From NCBI RefSeq assembly GCF_022163125.1, contig NZ_CP091881.1, forward strand, positions 6,959,001 through 7,023,000: a stretch of DNA of 64,000 nucleotides, written 5' to 3'. This stretch comes from Paenibacillus sp. HWE-109. GTDB taxonomy: Bacteria > Bacillota > Bacilli > Paenibacillales > NBRC-103111. Positions 53,350-62,976 of the stretch are shown one piece after another. The notes under the pieces were generated by a model that worked only from the letters and a program-made list of their open reading frames with translations, was not told the origin of the DNA and did no database searches. The position numbers and the translations under genes were made by a program. The number at the start of each line of letters is the position of its first letter. Within the stretch, counting starts at the first letter, position 1.

Positions 53350-54309
53350 TTGAAAGACACTTTTAATAGAAATGTAATTATTTATACTTCTTCTCTAACA
53401 CTAGTCATCATTTTAATTCTTTCAGTTGTCCTTATTTATTTTAAATACTCACTGAGTTACTTGGAACCATCTGGTTATGTTGAAGGAAGTTGGGTAGAAT
53501 TACCGGAGAAACATGGAGAATTTAGATCAATTGCTTTTGGCGCTGGAGTATTTGTTGGGGTAGGATCAGAAGAAATCGCATCATCGCTAGACGGAGAAAC
53601 ATGGACCTACCATTTGACAGACTCTAAAGAAGAAACTCGAATGCTGAATGATATCACTTACGGAAATGGGCGTTTTGTTGCAGTAGGATATCGAGAAATA
53701 ATAACCTCATTGGATGGTGTTAATTGGTCAAAAATAGAATTAGAAATTAAGAATCCGTTGCAAAGTGTTACTTATGGTAATGGTGTTTTTGTAGCAGTAG
53801 GATCTGGAGGATACGGCGCAGTCATGCGATCAAACGATGGACTGATATGGGAGAAATACGAAAGTTATCCCCATTGGGATGTTTGCTATGGCGATGGTTT
53901 GTTCGTCGCGGTAGGCGCCTACGAAGCATCCTTTTCGACTGATGGGATCTCGTGGACTAGAGTTACGATTCCTGAAAAATCTGGCGGAGGTTATCTTACT
54001 ACAGTAGCATACGGTAATGGTCAATTTATCGCAGTAGGGGCAAGAGATGATTTAGGTAGTGTTTTATGGACTTCAACGAATGGATCAACTTGGAGAGCCA
54101 TATTACAAGTAAAAGACCATATCAGTGATATGACATATGCACACGGTCAATTCTTTCTTGCTGGCATACAATCATTTATATACTCCGAAGACGGACACGC
54201 ATGGGATAGAAAATTGCTACCACCGGGCCTGAGTCTATCCGGTATTTCTTACGGGATCAACGAACTGGTTGCTTCAAGCTCACACTCAAAAATTTTAATA
54301 ATTAAATAA
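53350..54309 (+). CDS. membrane-anchored beta-propeller-like repeat protein
   Basis: A 319-aa protein with a TTG start at 53350 behind AAGGTGGCAAG. One N-terminal membrane helix (NVIIYTSSLTLVIILILSVV) is followed by six to seven repeats of about 40-45 residues with the pattern VxYGNGxFVAVGxxxxxxxSxDGxxW. Examples are DITYGNGRFVAVGYREIITS and SVTYGNGVFVAVGSGGYGAV. These resemble BNR/Asp-box or YCF48-like propeller blades. Secretion across the membrane with surface display is likely. Ligand unknown. Confidence 0.82.
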   Translation: MKDTFNRNVIIYTSSLTLVIILILSVVLIYFKYSLSYLEPSGYVEGSWVELPEKHGEFRSIAFGAGVFVGVGSEEIASSLDGETWTYHLTDSKEETRMLNDITYGNGRFVAVGYREIITSLDGVNWSKIELEIKNPLQSVTYGNGVFVAVGSGGYGAVMRSNDGLIWEKYESYPHWDVCYGDGLFVAVGAYEASFSTDGISWTRVTIPEKSGGGYLTTVAYGNGQFIAVGARDDLGSVLWTSTNGSTWRAILQVKDHISDMTYAHGQFFLAGIQSFIYSEDGHAWDRKLLPPGLSLSGISYGINELVASSSHSKILIIK

Positions 54310-54345
54310 TATTTTCAGATGTCAAATAAGCAAAGGTGTCAGCTT

Positions 54346-54723
54346 ATGATAGAAGTGTTACTGGGTCTAATTGCATTTATCCTGATAATAGTGAATATAA
54401 AATATAAGATGAAAACATCAATACAAATTACAATTACAATAGGAATATTATTACTACTTGTATTTCTATCGTTTTCTTATATCTTTTCTAAAAAACACAA
54501 CTTATCTTATTGGGACTATCGGGATTATAAGAAACAAGCTTTAAATTATTCAAAAGAATATGACCCCTTACATACCTATGAATTTATCAATATAGTTAAT
54601 CAAGGATGTACTATTATGATAGGATGTACTATTATTGTGAAACTAGAATCTAGCTCAACTGGAGACACGTTGAATGTATTATTTAACAACGGCAGACTTG
54701 TGCAGTTTGCCCGTCCAAAGTGA
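54346..54723 (+). CDS. small membrane protein, unknown function
   Basis: About 125 aa from ATG at 54346 (AAAGGTGTCAGCTT before it; the frame from 54319 lacks a ribosome site). Two membrane helices (MIEVLLGLIAFILIIVNI, IQITITIGILLLLVFLSFSY) precede a soluble domain ending LVQFARPK. It follows the propeller-like gene by 36 nt and is probably co-transcribed. No family recognised. Confidence 0.7.
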   Translation: MIEVLLGLIAFILIIVNIKYKMKTSIQITITIGILLLLVFLSFSYIFSKKHNLSYWDYRDYKKQALNYSKEYDPLHTYEFINIVNQGCTIMIGCTIIVKLESSSTGDTLNVLFNNGRLVQFARPK

Positions 54724-54782
54724 TACAAAATATTATTAATATCTTATCCTTAAATCAGATAGTTAGTGCGTCGAAAAAACTA

Positions 54783-54820
54783 AAATGCCCATCCCTGCCG
54801 AGTGGCAGGGATGGGCATTT
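54783..54820. terminator. strong bidirectional terminator at the island edge
   Basis: AAATGCCCATCCCTGCC pairs perfectly with GGCAGGGATGGGCATTT. The minus-strand tail TTAGTTTTTTC suits termination of the SLH gene, and the plus-strand tail may serve the 125-aa gene. Confidence 0.92.
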
Positions 54821-54829
54821 GCTTAAAAT

Positions 54830-57800
54830 TTACTCAATAACAACCGTGAAGAATATCTCCTGCAAATTATTTATCTGACCGTTAATTATATATTTCAACC
54901 CATAAATCGCATATATATTAGCGCCTATTTTAGGATCAGGTTTGGAAAAATCGATTTTATAGTAGGTTATGCCGTTGATTATGACAAGTTCTCCAGGGAC
55001 AGGTGTTTGTGAGCCAGCTATTCCAATGCTAGCATTAGAAGTATCTAGCGTCCCCTTCAAGTTACTTCCATAAGGGATGGAATCACTGTCCTTCAATACG
55101 AGTAATAAATAGTCAACATTGATCCCTTTAGAAATTACAAAACGATTCTCTGATAATGGTGTCTTAACAAGTTCACTATACACCTGATCTGTTACTGAGT
55201 AGGTCTTCCCCCCAGCAACCTGCAGCGACATGGACACTTCAAAATTAATTGCTGTTGGATCGGAACAGCCCATATCGTTGCATGCTTTAACAGCAAATGT
55301 ATAGCGACCTGGCTCTAATTTATCAACCGTGTATTGGGAATATAATGGGCTGCCGACTTCTTTGTCATTCAGATAAACTTTATAAGTGATTTTATTCCCC
55401 ATGTCTACCCAGTAAGGAGTCCATAAGATAAACTTGACCGCTGAGCCAAGCTGTATAGTTTGCAGTCCGGTTACTGATCTTGGCTTCGTATGCAATAAAA
55501 GTGTTGCAGCTACATACGATTCTCCTGATGCAATGCTAAAATTGCCTGTTGCAGCGGTAGAATATCCTGGAAAAGTCGCCTTAACAGAATAAGTAACGCC
55601 TGGTGAAACATTTTGGAATACATATAATCCGGAAGCATCCGTTTGAACTTTCTGATTTGTTCCTACTAACTCAACCGTAGCATTGGAAATCCCTTTGATC
55701 CCATTTTCCGTCATTTCATAAATCAAACCGCCGACTGCCCCCGGAACTTGTACACCTGGCAATGGAATACTAGGTACAGGATAAGCATCGGTTGGACACG
55801 TAGTCGAAGTACATCTATTCTCTACGCTTCCCACAAATGATAGGTGGGCATTAACTTGTTTATAAGTTACATTATACTTCGTGCCACTTGTTTGAGCGCT
55901 TACTGTTAATAACGCAAACTTATTAAGTTGCGGGTATTGCGATACTGCCTGAACTTGTAAATTGTTATCAAACTGATAATCTGCTGTTTTGGAATTAATA
56001 ATCGGTTGGTCAAATTCCACTAACACCAAATCTCCACGTAAACTTCTCATGTTGACAATTTTGGAGTCGTGCTGCTTGACTGTAATGATGAATGTTTTAG
56101 TAGCACTAAAAGACATCTTATAAAAGGTTACTTTTAATTCTACTGTAGCATCTCCTGCGCCAGAAGCTGGCCTGTTGAGGGGAGCCCATGAAGAAACGAG
56201 ATCTGACCGATCGGACTGCCAGACAGCTGTAACTCCTGTTCCATCCATTTTGGGAAAAGTAATGGTTTTGGTAACCGATGATGCAGAGTCACCCGCTTGG
56301 AACTGCAGTTGGTATTGGCTTATTTGATTACTAAAATCAATAACAGAACTTTTGATAGTTTGATAGTTTGGTAGATTTGGAAAATCAGCATCAACAGCAC
56401 CGTACTTTCTCGCAACGGCTACTGCCTTGTCGGCTGCATCAATTTTAATTAAATGTGCAGATAGTTCTAGACTGTAGACAGCTGCCTCATTGATCGCCTG
56501 ATTGGCAAGCTTTTTCGAATCCACTTGTACTTGTCCATCGACTTCTAAGTTAGGATTGCCTTTGGGAAGATTCCAGACAGCTTCCGGATCCCCTTTAACT
56601 GTAAGGAGCGTATCCGTCGTAATTGCTTTTAAGTTAGTCCCCGCTCCGAGTTGGAGTTGCGTACCTGTTAATCCACTTTTCAACTTTAAGGATTTGATCA
56701 CCGTTGGAAGTGCATTGCCTACGCTTGGAGGATCAATCTGAATCGTCGTATCCGGCGCCTCCACAGTGATTTCCCCGTCAATATTCCCTCTAAATCGAAC
56801 TTCTTTTCCCGTTGCCGCGGAAAGAATCCTGATTTTTCCCAGAGTTCCATCCAAAGTGGAGGATTCTAGGACAGCCTGAGAACTCACTTCCGTATCTGCG
56901 ACGACAGTCCCGCCTAAGACAACAACACGTACAACTTGATTTCCGTTATTTACAGCATTTACTCTAAGTAAATGAACACGCGTATTCGATAATTTAATCG
57001 AGCTTGTAGCCCCGGAACGAATCTCTAAATTTTGCACAGTAATGTTAGTAAGTGTAACTTCACCGGTTGGACCCGGATCGACGGTTAGATTTTCAACAGT
57101 TGTTGCACCGCTCGTTGGACCATATGTACCAGAAGCACTAATGGTAATCGAAGTTAATGCCTTACCGCTGGCTAGCTGCTGCGCCACTGTAGGAACTGCA
57201 GGTGCTCCGCCACCGCCACCGCCACCGCCGCCAAAGAATGCGGCTTCTACGCCAATCAAAACTTGATCTACGGCTACTCCCTTATAAGAAAGCTTGTAGG
57301 AGGTATCCTTTTTCTGAGCGGAGGTTGTTAAAACAACAATGGATTTGCTGCCTGTTTTAAAAGCAATGTCCACTACTTTTAGATCCTGATCAAAAGCAAA
57401 TTCCTCTTTGGAAATTGTCGCCAACTCGGACGAAAATGTCACTTCTACGCTCGTGTTGTTTACGACTGACACCGATTTAATCGGAGACGGGTGCTGGGCT
57501 GCAGCCAATTGCTTCGCTTTATCTACATACTGAGAGGCATGCTGCGTAAATTCATAGGCTAATCTTGCCAAAGCTTGGCGCTCAGCGTTATCTTTGGGAT
57601 TAAACCGGCTGCTCCCATTCCCATCATCTGAGCCGCTGATAAAGCCGATCTGGGAAGCGAGGGCGACATGCCCCTGTGCCCATTCAGCAATTTGCTCTTT
57701 GTCAGCAAAAGCGGCGGATGCCGTTAATTGACTGGCGGCTTTCTCCAATCCAAAAGCACGAATAAAGAACACAACCAGTTCTTCACGCGTCACGTTAGCA

Positions 57801-58183
57801 TCTGGTGCAAACGTCGTAGGCGATGTTCCCTGTGTGATGCCAGAAGCGACCAGGGCTCCGACATAGCCGCGATACCAGCTAGATGTATCTACATCACTAT
57901 AAGACTCTGCTTTCGCAGCATCTTCTTTCAAACCTAAGGAAAGAACAAGAATTTTGGCCAGTTCTGCTCTCGTGATCGCTTTACGCGGTTGAAAGCTGCC
58001 ATCTGCGTAGCCCGAAATAATGCCTTTGGCTACAAGCAAATCAATCTCTGTTTTTGCGTAGGAATCCAGCGTATCACTAAGATTCGTTTGTTCAGCTGCT
58101 GAAGCAGATACGGGGACAATGAGGCTAAACATCATTGTCAAAATAAGTAGAAAAACGGTCCATCGAGTTTTACGTATTTTCAT
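54830..58183 (-). CDS. large SLH-domain surface protein
   Basis: About 1117 aa from ATG at 58183 (GGGGG about 7 nt upstream; the ATG at 58189 is too close). A signal peptide (FLLILTMMFSLIVPVSASA) is followed by three SLH domains (about 38-215; SFQPRKAITRAELAKILVLS, FAPDANVTREELVVFFI, FNPKDNAERQALARLAYEF), an Ig-like domain (VNNTSVEVTFSSELATI), a run of nine Gly, a right-handed beta-type stretch of short strands (about 350-520) and a second Ig-like segment. Late in the protein there is a carboxypeptidase-regulatory-like domain (ISNATVELVGTNQKVQTDAS) and an FN3-like module. SLH domains fix it to pyruvylated wall polymer. Function beyond surface display is unknown. Confidence 0.9.
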   Translation of the reverse strand: MKIRKTRWTVFLLILTMMFSLIVPVSASAAEQTNLSDTLDSYAKTEIDLLVAKGIISGYADGSFQPRKAITRAELAKILVLSLGLKEDAAKAESYSDVDTSSWYRGYVGALVASGITQGTSPTTFAPDANVTREELVVFFIRAFGLEKAASQLTASAAFADKEQIAEWAQGHVALASQIGFISGSDDGNGSSRFNPKDNAERQALARLAYEFTQHASQYVDKAKQLAAAQHPSPIKSVSVVNNTSVEVTFSSELATISKEEFAFDQDLKVVDIAFKTGSKSIVVLTTSAQKKDTSYKLSYKGVAVDQVLIGVEAAFFGGGGGGGGGAPAVPTVAQQLASGKALTSITISASGTYGPTSGATTVENLTVDPGPTGEVTLTNITVQNLEIRSGATSSIKLSNTRVHLLRVNAVNNGNQVVRVVVLGGTVVADTEVSSQAVLESSTLDGTLGKIRILSAATGKEVRFRGNIDGEITVEAPDTTIQIDPPSVGNALPTVIKSLKLKSGLTGTQLQLGAGTNLKAITTDTLLTVKGDPEAVWNLPKGNPNLEVDGQVQVDSKKLANQAINEAAVYSLELSAHLIKIDAADKAVAVARKYGAVDADFPNLPNYQTIKSSVIDFSNQISQYQLQFQAGDSASSVTKTITFPKMDGTGVTAVWQSDRSDLVSSWAPLNRPASGAGDATVELKVTFYKMSFSATKTFIITVKQHDSKIVNMRSLRGDLVLVEFDQPIINSKTADYQFDNNLQVQAVSQYPQLNKFALLTVSAQTSGTKYNVTYKQVNAHLSFVGSVENRCTSTTCPTDAYPVPSIPLPGVQVPGAVGGLIYEMTENGIKGISNATVELVGTNQKVQTDASGLYVFQNVSPGVTYSVKATFPGYSTAATGNFSIASGESYVAATLLLHTKPRSVTGLQTIQLGSAVKFILWTPYWVDMGNKITYKVYLNDKEVGSPLYSQYTVDKLEPGRYTFAVKACNDMGCSDPTAINFEVSMSLQVAGGKTYSVTDQVYSELVKTPLSENRFVISKGINVDYLLLVLKDSDSIPYGSNLKGTLDTSNASIGIAGSQTPVPGELVIINGITYYKIDFSKPDPKIGANIYAIYGLKYIINGQINNLQEIFFTVVIE

Positions 58184-58301
58184 TGCCATTCCCCCTGATG
58201 AGTATAAAGAACTAGTAAACTAGGTAATTATACTAGATTTTAAAGGTCATCGTAGGAGTATAAAGGAAATTTTATAATTCCTTTATTACTGCAGTTTCTT
58301 C

Positions 58302-58327
58302 AACCCTGACAGATAGTTGTCAGGGTT
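58302..58327. promoter_or_regulatory. perfect inverted repeat between divergent genes
   Basis: AACCCTGACA and TGTCAGGGTT are perfect complements around GATAGT, with no T run on either side. Placed between divergent genes, it looks like an operator or an mRNA leader hairpin rather than a terminator. Confidence 0.45.
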
Positions 58328-58375
58328 CACATACTATACTGAACTTACTACTCCCCATCAAAGGATCGTGTTCCC

Positions 58376-59466
58376 ATGACAACTACTTTAAGCACACTAG
58401 CGCTTAACCGAGCCCTGCTCGCTCGGCAACTGCTCTTAACCCGCTCGGACCTGCCCGTTCGCGCAGCGGTCGAGCATCTGGTCGGGCTGCAGGCCCAGGC
58501 TCCTAACCCACCCTACGTGGCGTTGTGGACTCGGCTGCAGCACTTCCGGCATGAGGCGTTGTCGCAGCTCCTCATGGATCGCAGCGTTGTGCGCATCGCT
58601 CTCATGCGCTCAACGATCCACCTCGTCACGGCAGACGACTGCGTGACGCTGCGCCCGCTCCTGCAGCCGGTGCAGGAGCGCGGCTTGAAGGGCACGTTCG
58701 GCAAGAAACTCGCCGAACTGGATCTGGATGCGCTCGCCGCTGCCGGGCGAGCGCTCCTGGACCAGCAGCCGCTCACCTTCAGTGAGCTCGGCAAGCGCAT
58801 GCAAGCCCTGTGGCCGCAAAGCGACGCCACAGCCTTATCGCAAGCGGTGCGCTGCCGCTTGTTCAGGTGCCGCCGCGCGGCATCTGGGGCAGCAGCGGTC
58901 AGGCCGCCCACACCACGGCGGAGGCTTGGCTAGGCCGCCCGCTCGCCGAAGGCCCAGACCTGGCCGCCATGCTGCTGCGCTACTTGGCGGCCTTCGGACC
59001 TGCATCCGTCAAGGATATGCAGGTCTGGTGCGGGCTTACCCGGCTGCGCGAGATCATCGAGCAGCTGCGCCCGAACTTGCTCACCTTCCGCGACGAGCAA
59101 GGTCAAGAACTGTTCGACCTCCCGGACGCCCCGCGGCCGGATCCTACAACCCCAGCTCCGCCACGCTTTCTGTCGGAGTTCGACAATATGCTCCTGTCTT
59201 TCGAAGATCGCACGCGCATTCTTGCAGATGAAGATAAGCCTCTGGTCTTCACTGAGAATGGCATCATTCGCGCCACACTGCTGGTTGATGGATTTGTTTG
59301 CGGTATTTGGTCGGCTGCACAGAAGCACCAAACAGCCACCTTGACCATTAAGCTATTTCGGCCCATAGCGGAAGAACAACTGGCGGCTATCCAGACCGAA
59401 GCTGCCCAGCTGTTTGATTTCATCGCACCCGATGCCCAAACAAGGGACATTCGCATCTCATACTAA
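58376..59466 (+). pseudogene. winged-helix DNA-binding domain protein (HTH_42/YcaQ-like), frameshifted
   Basis: The N-terminal half reads in the frame starting at 58376 (LALNRALLARQLLLTRSDLP, VEHLVGLQAQAPNPPYVALW, RIALMRSTIHLVTADD). The C-terminal half continues in the frame used at 58810-59466 (LPLVQVPPRGIWGSSGQAAH, TAEAWLGRP, FLSEFDNMLLSFEDRTRIL). The switch falls at about 58845-58862, after SQAVR, and needs a one-base loss. Together they make a full-length protein of the PF06224 type, a family that includes DNA-crosslink glycosylases of the YcaQ/AlkX kind. Either it is a recent pseudogene or the assembly has an error in this GC-rich stretch. AAAGGATC precedes the ATG. Confidence 0.85.
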
Positions 59467-59523
59467 GGAAAACTTAGCCTGCGGCTAGGTCATCCAGTCC
59501 ATGCACCTTGAGGCAAACCCAAA

Positions 59524-59720
59524 CCCCTTAACGAACTCAATACCCCTTATTCGGTCAAAATCGCTCATTCTGAAATTCTAATGAATCCCTGATGCCCTAT
59601 TTGAAGCTAATGATCACCTTTCCGCCTACAATTTGCTCGATAGCGTTAATCCAGTTCATTATTGCGCCAAAGTAGCCATTTTCAGGTCTATAAGGATCCT
59701 ACAGTTCATTAGATGCCCTC
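59524..59720 (-). repeat. interspersed repeat, inverted single copy
   Basis: Read on the minus strand, it matches the copies at 5926-6118 and 10489-11775: TCTAATGAACTGTAGGAT, GGCTACTTTGG, CTATCGAGCAAATTGT, GGCGGAAAGGTGATC, GATTTTGACCGAATAA and TTGAGTTCGTTAAGG. The start of the unit forms CTGTAGGATCCTTATAG, a self-complementary hairpin with two G-T pairs. The gene-free 59467-59973 otherwise holds only the terminator at 59923-59963; the 62-codon frame at 59760 has no support. Confidence 0.85.
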
Positions 59721-59922
59721 TGAGACCGAAAACCCCTAAAGCGCAGCCTGAGGTGGACGTCAGTAAATAAGGGGAAAGCTTCGCTCACCCCAAACCCAAA
59801 AACATATAGATTCTGTGAGAAAACCTCTATCGAGGCCATTCAAAGATGAGCGACCGCGTTTAGATGTAGGTTTTATCGCCAAATAGAAAGACATTTTCGG
59901 GAACCGTATACTTTCTATTGTA

Positions 59923-59963
59923 GAAAAAAAAACAAACCCCGAGATCACCCTCGAGGTTTGTTT
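59923..59963 (-). terminator. intrinsic terminator after the repeat-protein gene
   Basis: AAACAAACCTCGAG pairs with CTCGGGGTTTGTTT (one G-T), loop GGTGAT, followed on the minus strand by a long T run. Confidence 0.93.
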
Positions 59964-59973
59964 CCGAATCGTA

Positions 59974-60621
59974 TTATTTCTGTGCTTTCTTCTCCCACTT
60001 CGCTTTCAAGGCACTCTCAACTTCAGCAAATACTTGCGCTGTCGTTTTGCCGTCCGTGGAGATGCCCAGCTTAGCTGCTTTCTTATTCACAGCTGTTGTT
60101 TGCTTAGCTTCCTTGCCAGCCTTTAACGCTGCACGAATTTCTTTACCTGTCAAACCATCAGTTGCAATGCCCGCTTTGACCGCTTTGTCTTTCAGCTTCG
60201 TTAAACCCGCTGCTTTCAGCCCTGCCTTAATATCTTTGTTGGCTTTGCCTTCCGTGCTGACTCCAAGCTTCGCTGCCTTCTCTTGCAGCTTTGCTTCGGC
60301 CGCGTCCTTGATGGCAGCTTTTAATTGCTCCGCCGTTTTGCCCTCCGTGCTGATCCCAAGCTTCGCAGCTGCTTTGTTCAAATGCTCCGTCTTTTGAGTC
60401 GCAAGCGCAGCTTTGATCTCGGTTTTGATTTGCTCATTTGTTTTGCCTTCTGTTGCTATGCCCAGCGCTTGCGCCTTATCTTGCAGCAGCTGTTTCAGAG
60501 GATGTGATGTACTTGTTGTCGCAGCTGTCTTGCTTCCTTGTGCGTTTTCCGCAAAGGCCGCTACCGGAACGGATAAAACAATTGCACCCAACAATGCTAT
60601 ACTTGTTAACTTTTTCAACAT
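59974..60621 (-). CDS. secreted helical repeat protein
   Basis: About 215 aa from ATG at 60621 (GAGGCGTGATACTT upstream). A signal peptide (LTSIALLGAIVLSVPVAAFA) is followed by five repeats of about 33 residues with the consensus KAxKLGISTEGKTxxQIKAxI, e.g. KAAAKLGISTEGKTAEQLKA and KAAKLGISTDGKTTAQVFAE. The mature protein is very Lys- and Ala-rich and probably helical. It lies directly downstream of an OmpR-type two-component system on the same strand, separated by about 60 nt. Function unknown. Confidence 0.85.
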   Translation of the reverse strand: MLKKLTSIALLGAIVLSVPVAAFAENAQGSKTAATTSTSHPLKQLLQDKAQALGIATEGKTNEQIKTEIKAALATQKTEHLNKAAAKLGISTEGKTAEQLKAAIKDAAEAKLQEKAAKLGVSTEGKANKDIKAGLKAAGLTKLKDKAVKAGIATDGLTGKEIRAALKAGKEAKQTTAVNKKAAKLGISTDGKTTAQVFAEVESALKAKWEKKAQK

Positions 60622-60683
60622 AAGTATCACGCCTCGATTCGTTTCGTCTATGTTTACCTTACGAACCCTATCTTACTGGATAG

Positions 60684-62102
60684 TTATGTCATAAGTTTGT
60701 CATGCGGCGAAACATTCGCAGCGGGTAGAAAAATTTTAAAAACAGTCCCCGCCTGCAGCTTGGACTCCACTCTTATCGACCCGCCGTGCGCTTTAATTAT
60801 ATGCTTAGAGATCGTTAAACCGAGACCAGCACCCGATATGTTGCGGCTTTCATCCGCTTTATAAAAGCGATCGAACAGATGCGGCAGCTTCTCCGGCGCA
60901 ATACCGGGACCGTTGTCCCAAACCTCGATCCAACGCTCGTTTTTGGTCTTTTTCACGCGAATCCCGGCTTGGGCTCCTTGATCAATATGGTTGATGGCAT
61001 TATCCAGCAAATTAATGAACACCTGCCGCAGTCGATCCGCATCAGCCATGATCATGTAAGGTTCATCAGCCTGGGCATGCAGTTCGATGTCTTTTCCCTT
61101 CGCCTTCATCTTGAGCTGCGTAACGACAAGCCCGATAACTTCCGTGACGTCCATTGCTTGCAGATTCAGCTTCACCTGCTTCTCCTCAAAAGAAGACAGG
61201 TCCATCAGATCATCCACCAAACTGCTCAATCGCAGTGTTTCTTGCAGGGAAACTTCGATGAATTCCTTCGCGTCCTCCGGTTCCACTACCCCATCAGTGA
61301 TTCCTTGCAAAGAAGCGCGAATCGTTGTCAACGGTGTTCGCAGTTCGTGGGAGATTTCCGAGAGAAATCGTTTGCGCCCTGCTTCCACCTTCTGCAGCTT
61401 ACCGGCCATCCGATTCAGAGAGCCCGATAACGAGGCGATTTCGTCCTTGCCTCTGACAGGAACCCTCCCGCTGAAGTCCCCCAAAGCCAAGGCTTCCGCA
61501 GTTTTACTCATCAGCTGAATCGGCTTCACGAAATGTCTGGAAACAAAATACAACACCGCTATCGCCAACAAAGCAACGGATATCGCAGTTATTAAAATCG
61601 CCTGATTGATTCCATTAATAGTCCCTTGAATGCTAACAATTGGCGTATATAAGAAAATGCCTCCGATCACGCTGCTATCCTGAACAACAGGACGTCCAAC
61701 GATAAGCATTTTGATCGCATTATTTTGCGAAAAATTGCTCCGCACCGTCACCTGATTACCCGCCAGCACTTTATCCACCCATTCCTTGCGCGCAGGGGTT
61801 TCGCCGACGGATTGAACTTTGTCCAAATTCACTTTGGGATGCTTAATTACCGCAACACGGACGTTGGATGATCGCTCAATAGCACTGATTTGCTTCCGGA
61901 AATCTTTCAACAGCGTCGAACCATCGAGCAACCCTTTGGCCAGCTCATCGACTTGCTCCACCTTTTCCAGCAAAAGCTTCTCGCTGCGGTCATATGTCTG
62001 CTGATTCATGGTATAGCCAATTGTTCCGGAAATCGCCAGAATGGATACAATTGTGATCGACATATAAACAAATAACAACTTTCTATAAAAGGAGTTCAGC
62101 AT
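60684..62102 (-). CDS. HAMP-domain sensor histidine kinase
   Basis: A 472-aa kinase. A helix at about 8-28 and a second at about 165-185 bracket an extracellular sensor domain, followed by HAMP (VKPIQLMSKTAEALALGDFS), HisKA with the phospho-His in FLSEISHELRTPLTTIRASL, an N-box (FINLLDNAINHI), G1 (VWDNGPGI) and G2 (GAGLGLTI) motifs. The start overlaps the response regulator stop (ATGCTGA). The signal is unknown; a cell-envelope stimulus is plausible. Confidence 0.93.
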   Translation of the reverse strand: MLNSFYRKLLFVYMSITIVSILAISGTIGYTMNQQTYDRSEKLLLEKVEQVDELAKGLLDGSTLLKDFRKQISAIERSSNVRVAVIKHPKVNLDKVQSVGETPARKEWVDKVLAGNQVTVRSNFSQNNAIKMLIVGRPVVQDSSVIGGIFLYTPIVSIQGTINGINQAILITAISVALLAIAVLYFVSRHFVKPIQLMSKTAEALALGDFSGRVPVRGKDEIASLSGSLNRMAGKLQKVEAGRKRFLSEISHELRTPLTTIRASLQGITDGVVEPEDAKEFIEVSLQETLRLSSLVDDLMDLSSFEEKQVKLNLQAMDVTEVIGLVVTQLKMKAKGKDIELHAQADEPYMIMADADRLRQVFINLLDNAINHIDQGAQAGIRVKKTKNERWIEVWDNGPGIAPEKLPHLFDRFYKADESRNISGAGLGLTISKHIIKAHGGSIRVESKLQAGTVFKIFLPAANVSPHDKLMT

Positions 62103-62800
62103 CCGTCAGGTCCCTCGAACTTATAGCCTACGCCCCAGACGGTGCGGATCGCCCAGTCATCTTTGCGCTCTGTGAGGGCAGACAGTTTCTGCCGCAAGCG
62201 TTTGATATACAAGTCGACGACCCGATCCTCGCCTTCGAAGTCCCAGCCCCAGATCTTCGCGATGAGATCTTCGCGCGTGAACACTTGATTCGGATTGCGC
62301 ATGAAAAATAGCAGCAGCTCATACTCCTTCTTAGGCAAAGCTACGGACTGCCCTTCAACGGTCACTTCGTGAGACAGCACATCCACGCGCAAGCTTCCGA
62401 CTTCATAGATGTGTGATGGCGCGGCTGCTTCCGTCCTAAGCTGTGTTCGGCGAAGAATCGTAGTGACGCGTGCCACTAATTCATTCGGGTCAAAAGGTTT
62501 CACCAAGTAATCGTCGGCGCCCATTTGCAAACCCTCGATCCGCTCGTCTACGTGACCTCTTGCCGTCAGCATCAGAATGGGCACATCGCTTTTCGCCCGA
62601 ATCATCTGGCAGACCGACCAACCATCCCGTTTGGGCAGCATAATATCAAGAACGATGAAGTCCGGACCCAATTGCCCGAACTGCGTTAACGCCTGCTCGC
62701 CATCATGGGCCGTAACCACGAGATAGCCACTCTTCTCCAAATACAGCTTCGTAATCCGGCAAATATTAAGGTCATCATCTACGACCAGAACGGTATTCAT
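62096..62800 (-). CDS. OmpR/PhoB family response regulator
   Basis: A 234-aa regulator. The receiver domain has VVDDDLNICR, the phospho-Asp in FIVLDIMLPKRDG, Thr in LMLTARG and Lys in YLVKPFDP. The C-terminal winged helix reads LPKKEYELLLFFMRNPNQVF, IWGWDFEGEDRVVDLYIKRL and IRTVWGVGYKFE. It forms an operon with the downstream kinase. Upstream, near 62841-62857, the minus-strand leader contains the short hairpin CATGAC-GCGAA-GTCATG. Confidence 0.94.
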   Translation of the reverse strand: MNTVLVVDDDLNICRITKLYLEKSGYLVVTAHDGEQALTQFGQLGPDFIVLDIMLPKRDGWSVCQMIRAKSDVPILMLTARGHVDERIEGLQMGADDYLVKPFDPNELVARVTTILRRTQLRTEAAAPSHIYEVGSLRVDVLSHEVTVEGQSVALPKKEYELLLFFMRNPNQVFTREDLIAKIWGWDFEGEDRVVDLYIKRLRQKLSALTERKDDWAIRTVWGVGYKFEGPDGC

Positions 62801-62976
62801 GCAGGCGGCACTCTCCTCAGCAACGTGTGTCTATATATGCTACATGACTTCGCGTCATGCGGCTTGTTTTCGTCCTTCTCTACACAAATAGTACAGGAAT
62901 TTGAATTTGAAGAATAGCTTAACTTCTCACTCTGCCTGTTCTCAGCCATCCACCTATTATTCTCTCCAAAGCAGAA

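Noticed and set aside
40834..54730. Integrative element with integrase or transposase
   Set aside because: No recombinase, relaxase or phage structural gene is present in the AT-rich region; only the yecE duplication hints at integration.
59760..59948. 62-codon minus-strand frame
   Set aside because: No ribosome site, and it runs into the T tract of the terminator at 59923-59963.
62841..62857. Short hairpin CATGAC/GTCATG upstream of the response regulator as a riboswitch
   Set aside because: Only a 6-bp stem with no further conserved structure; could be chance or a simple operator.
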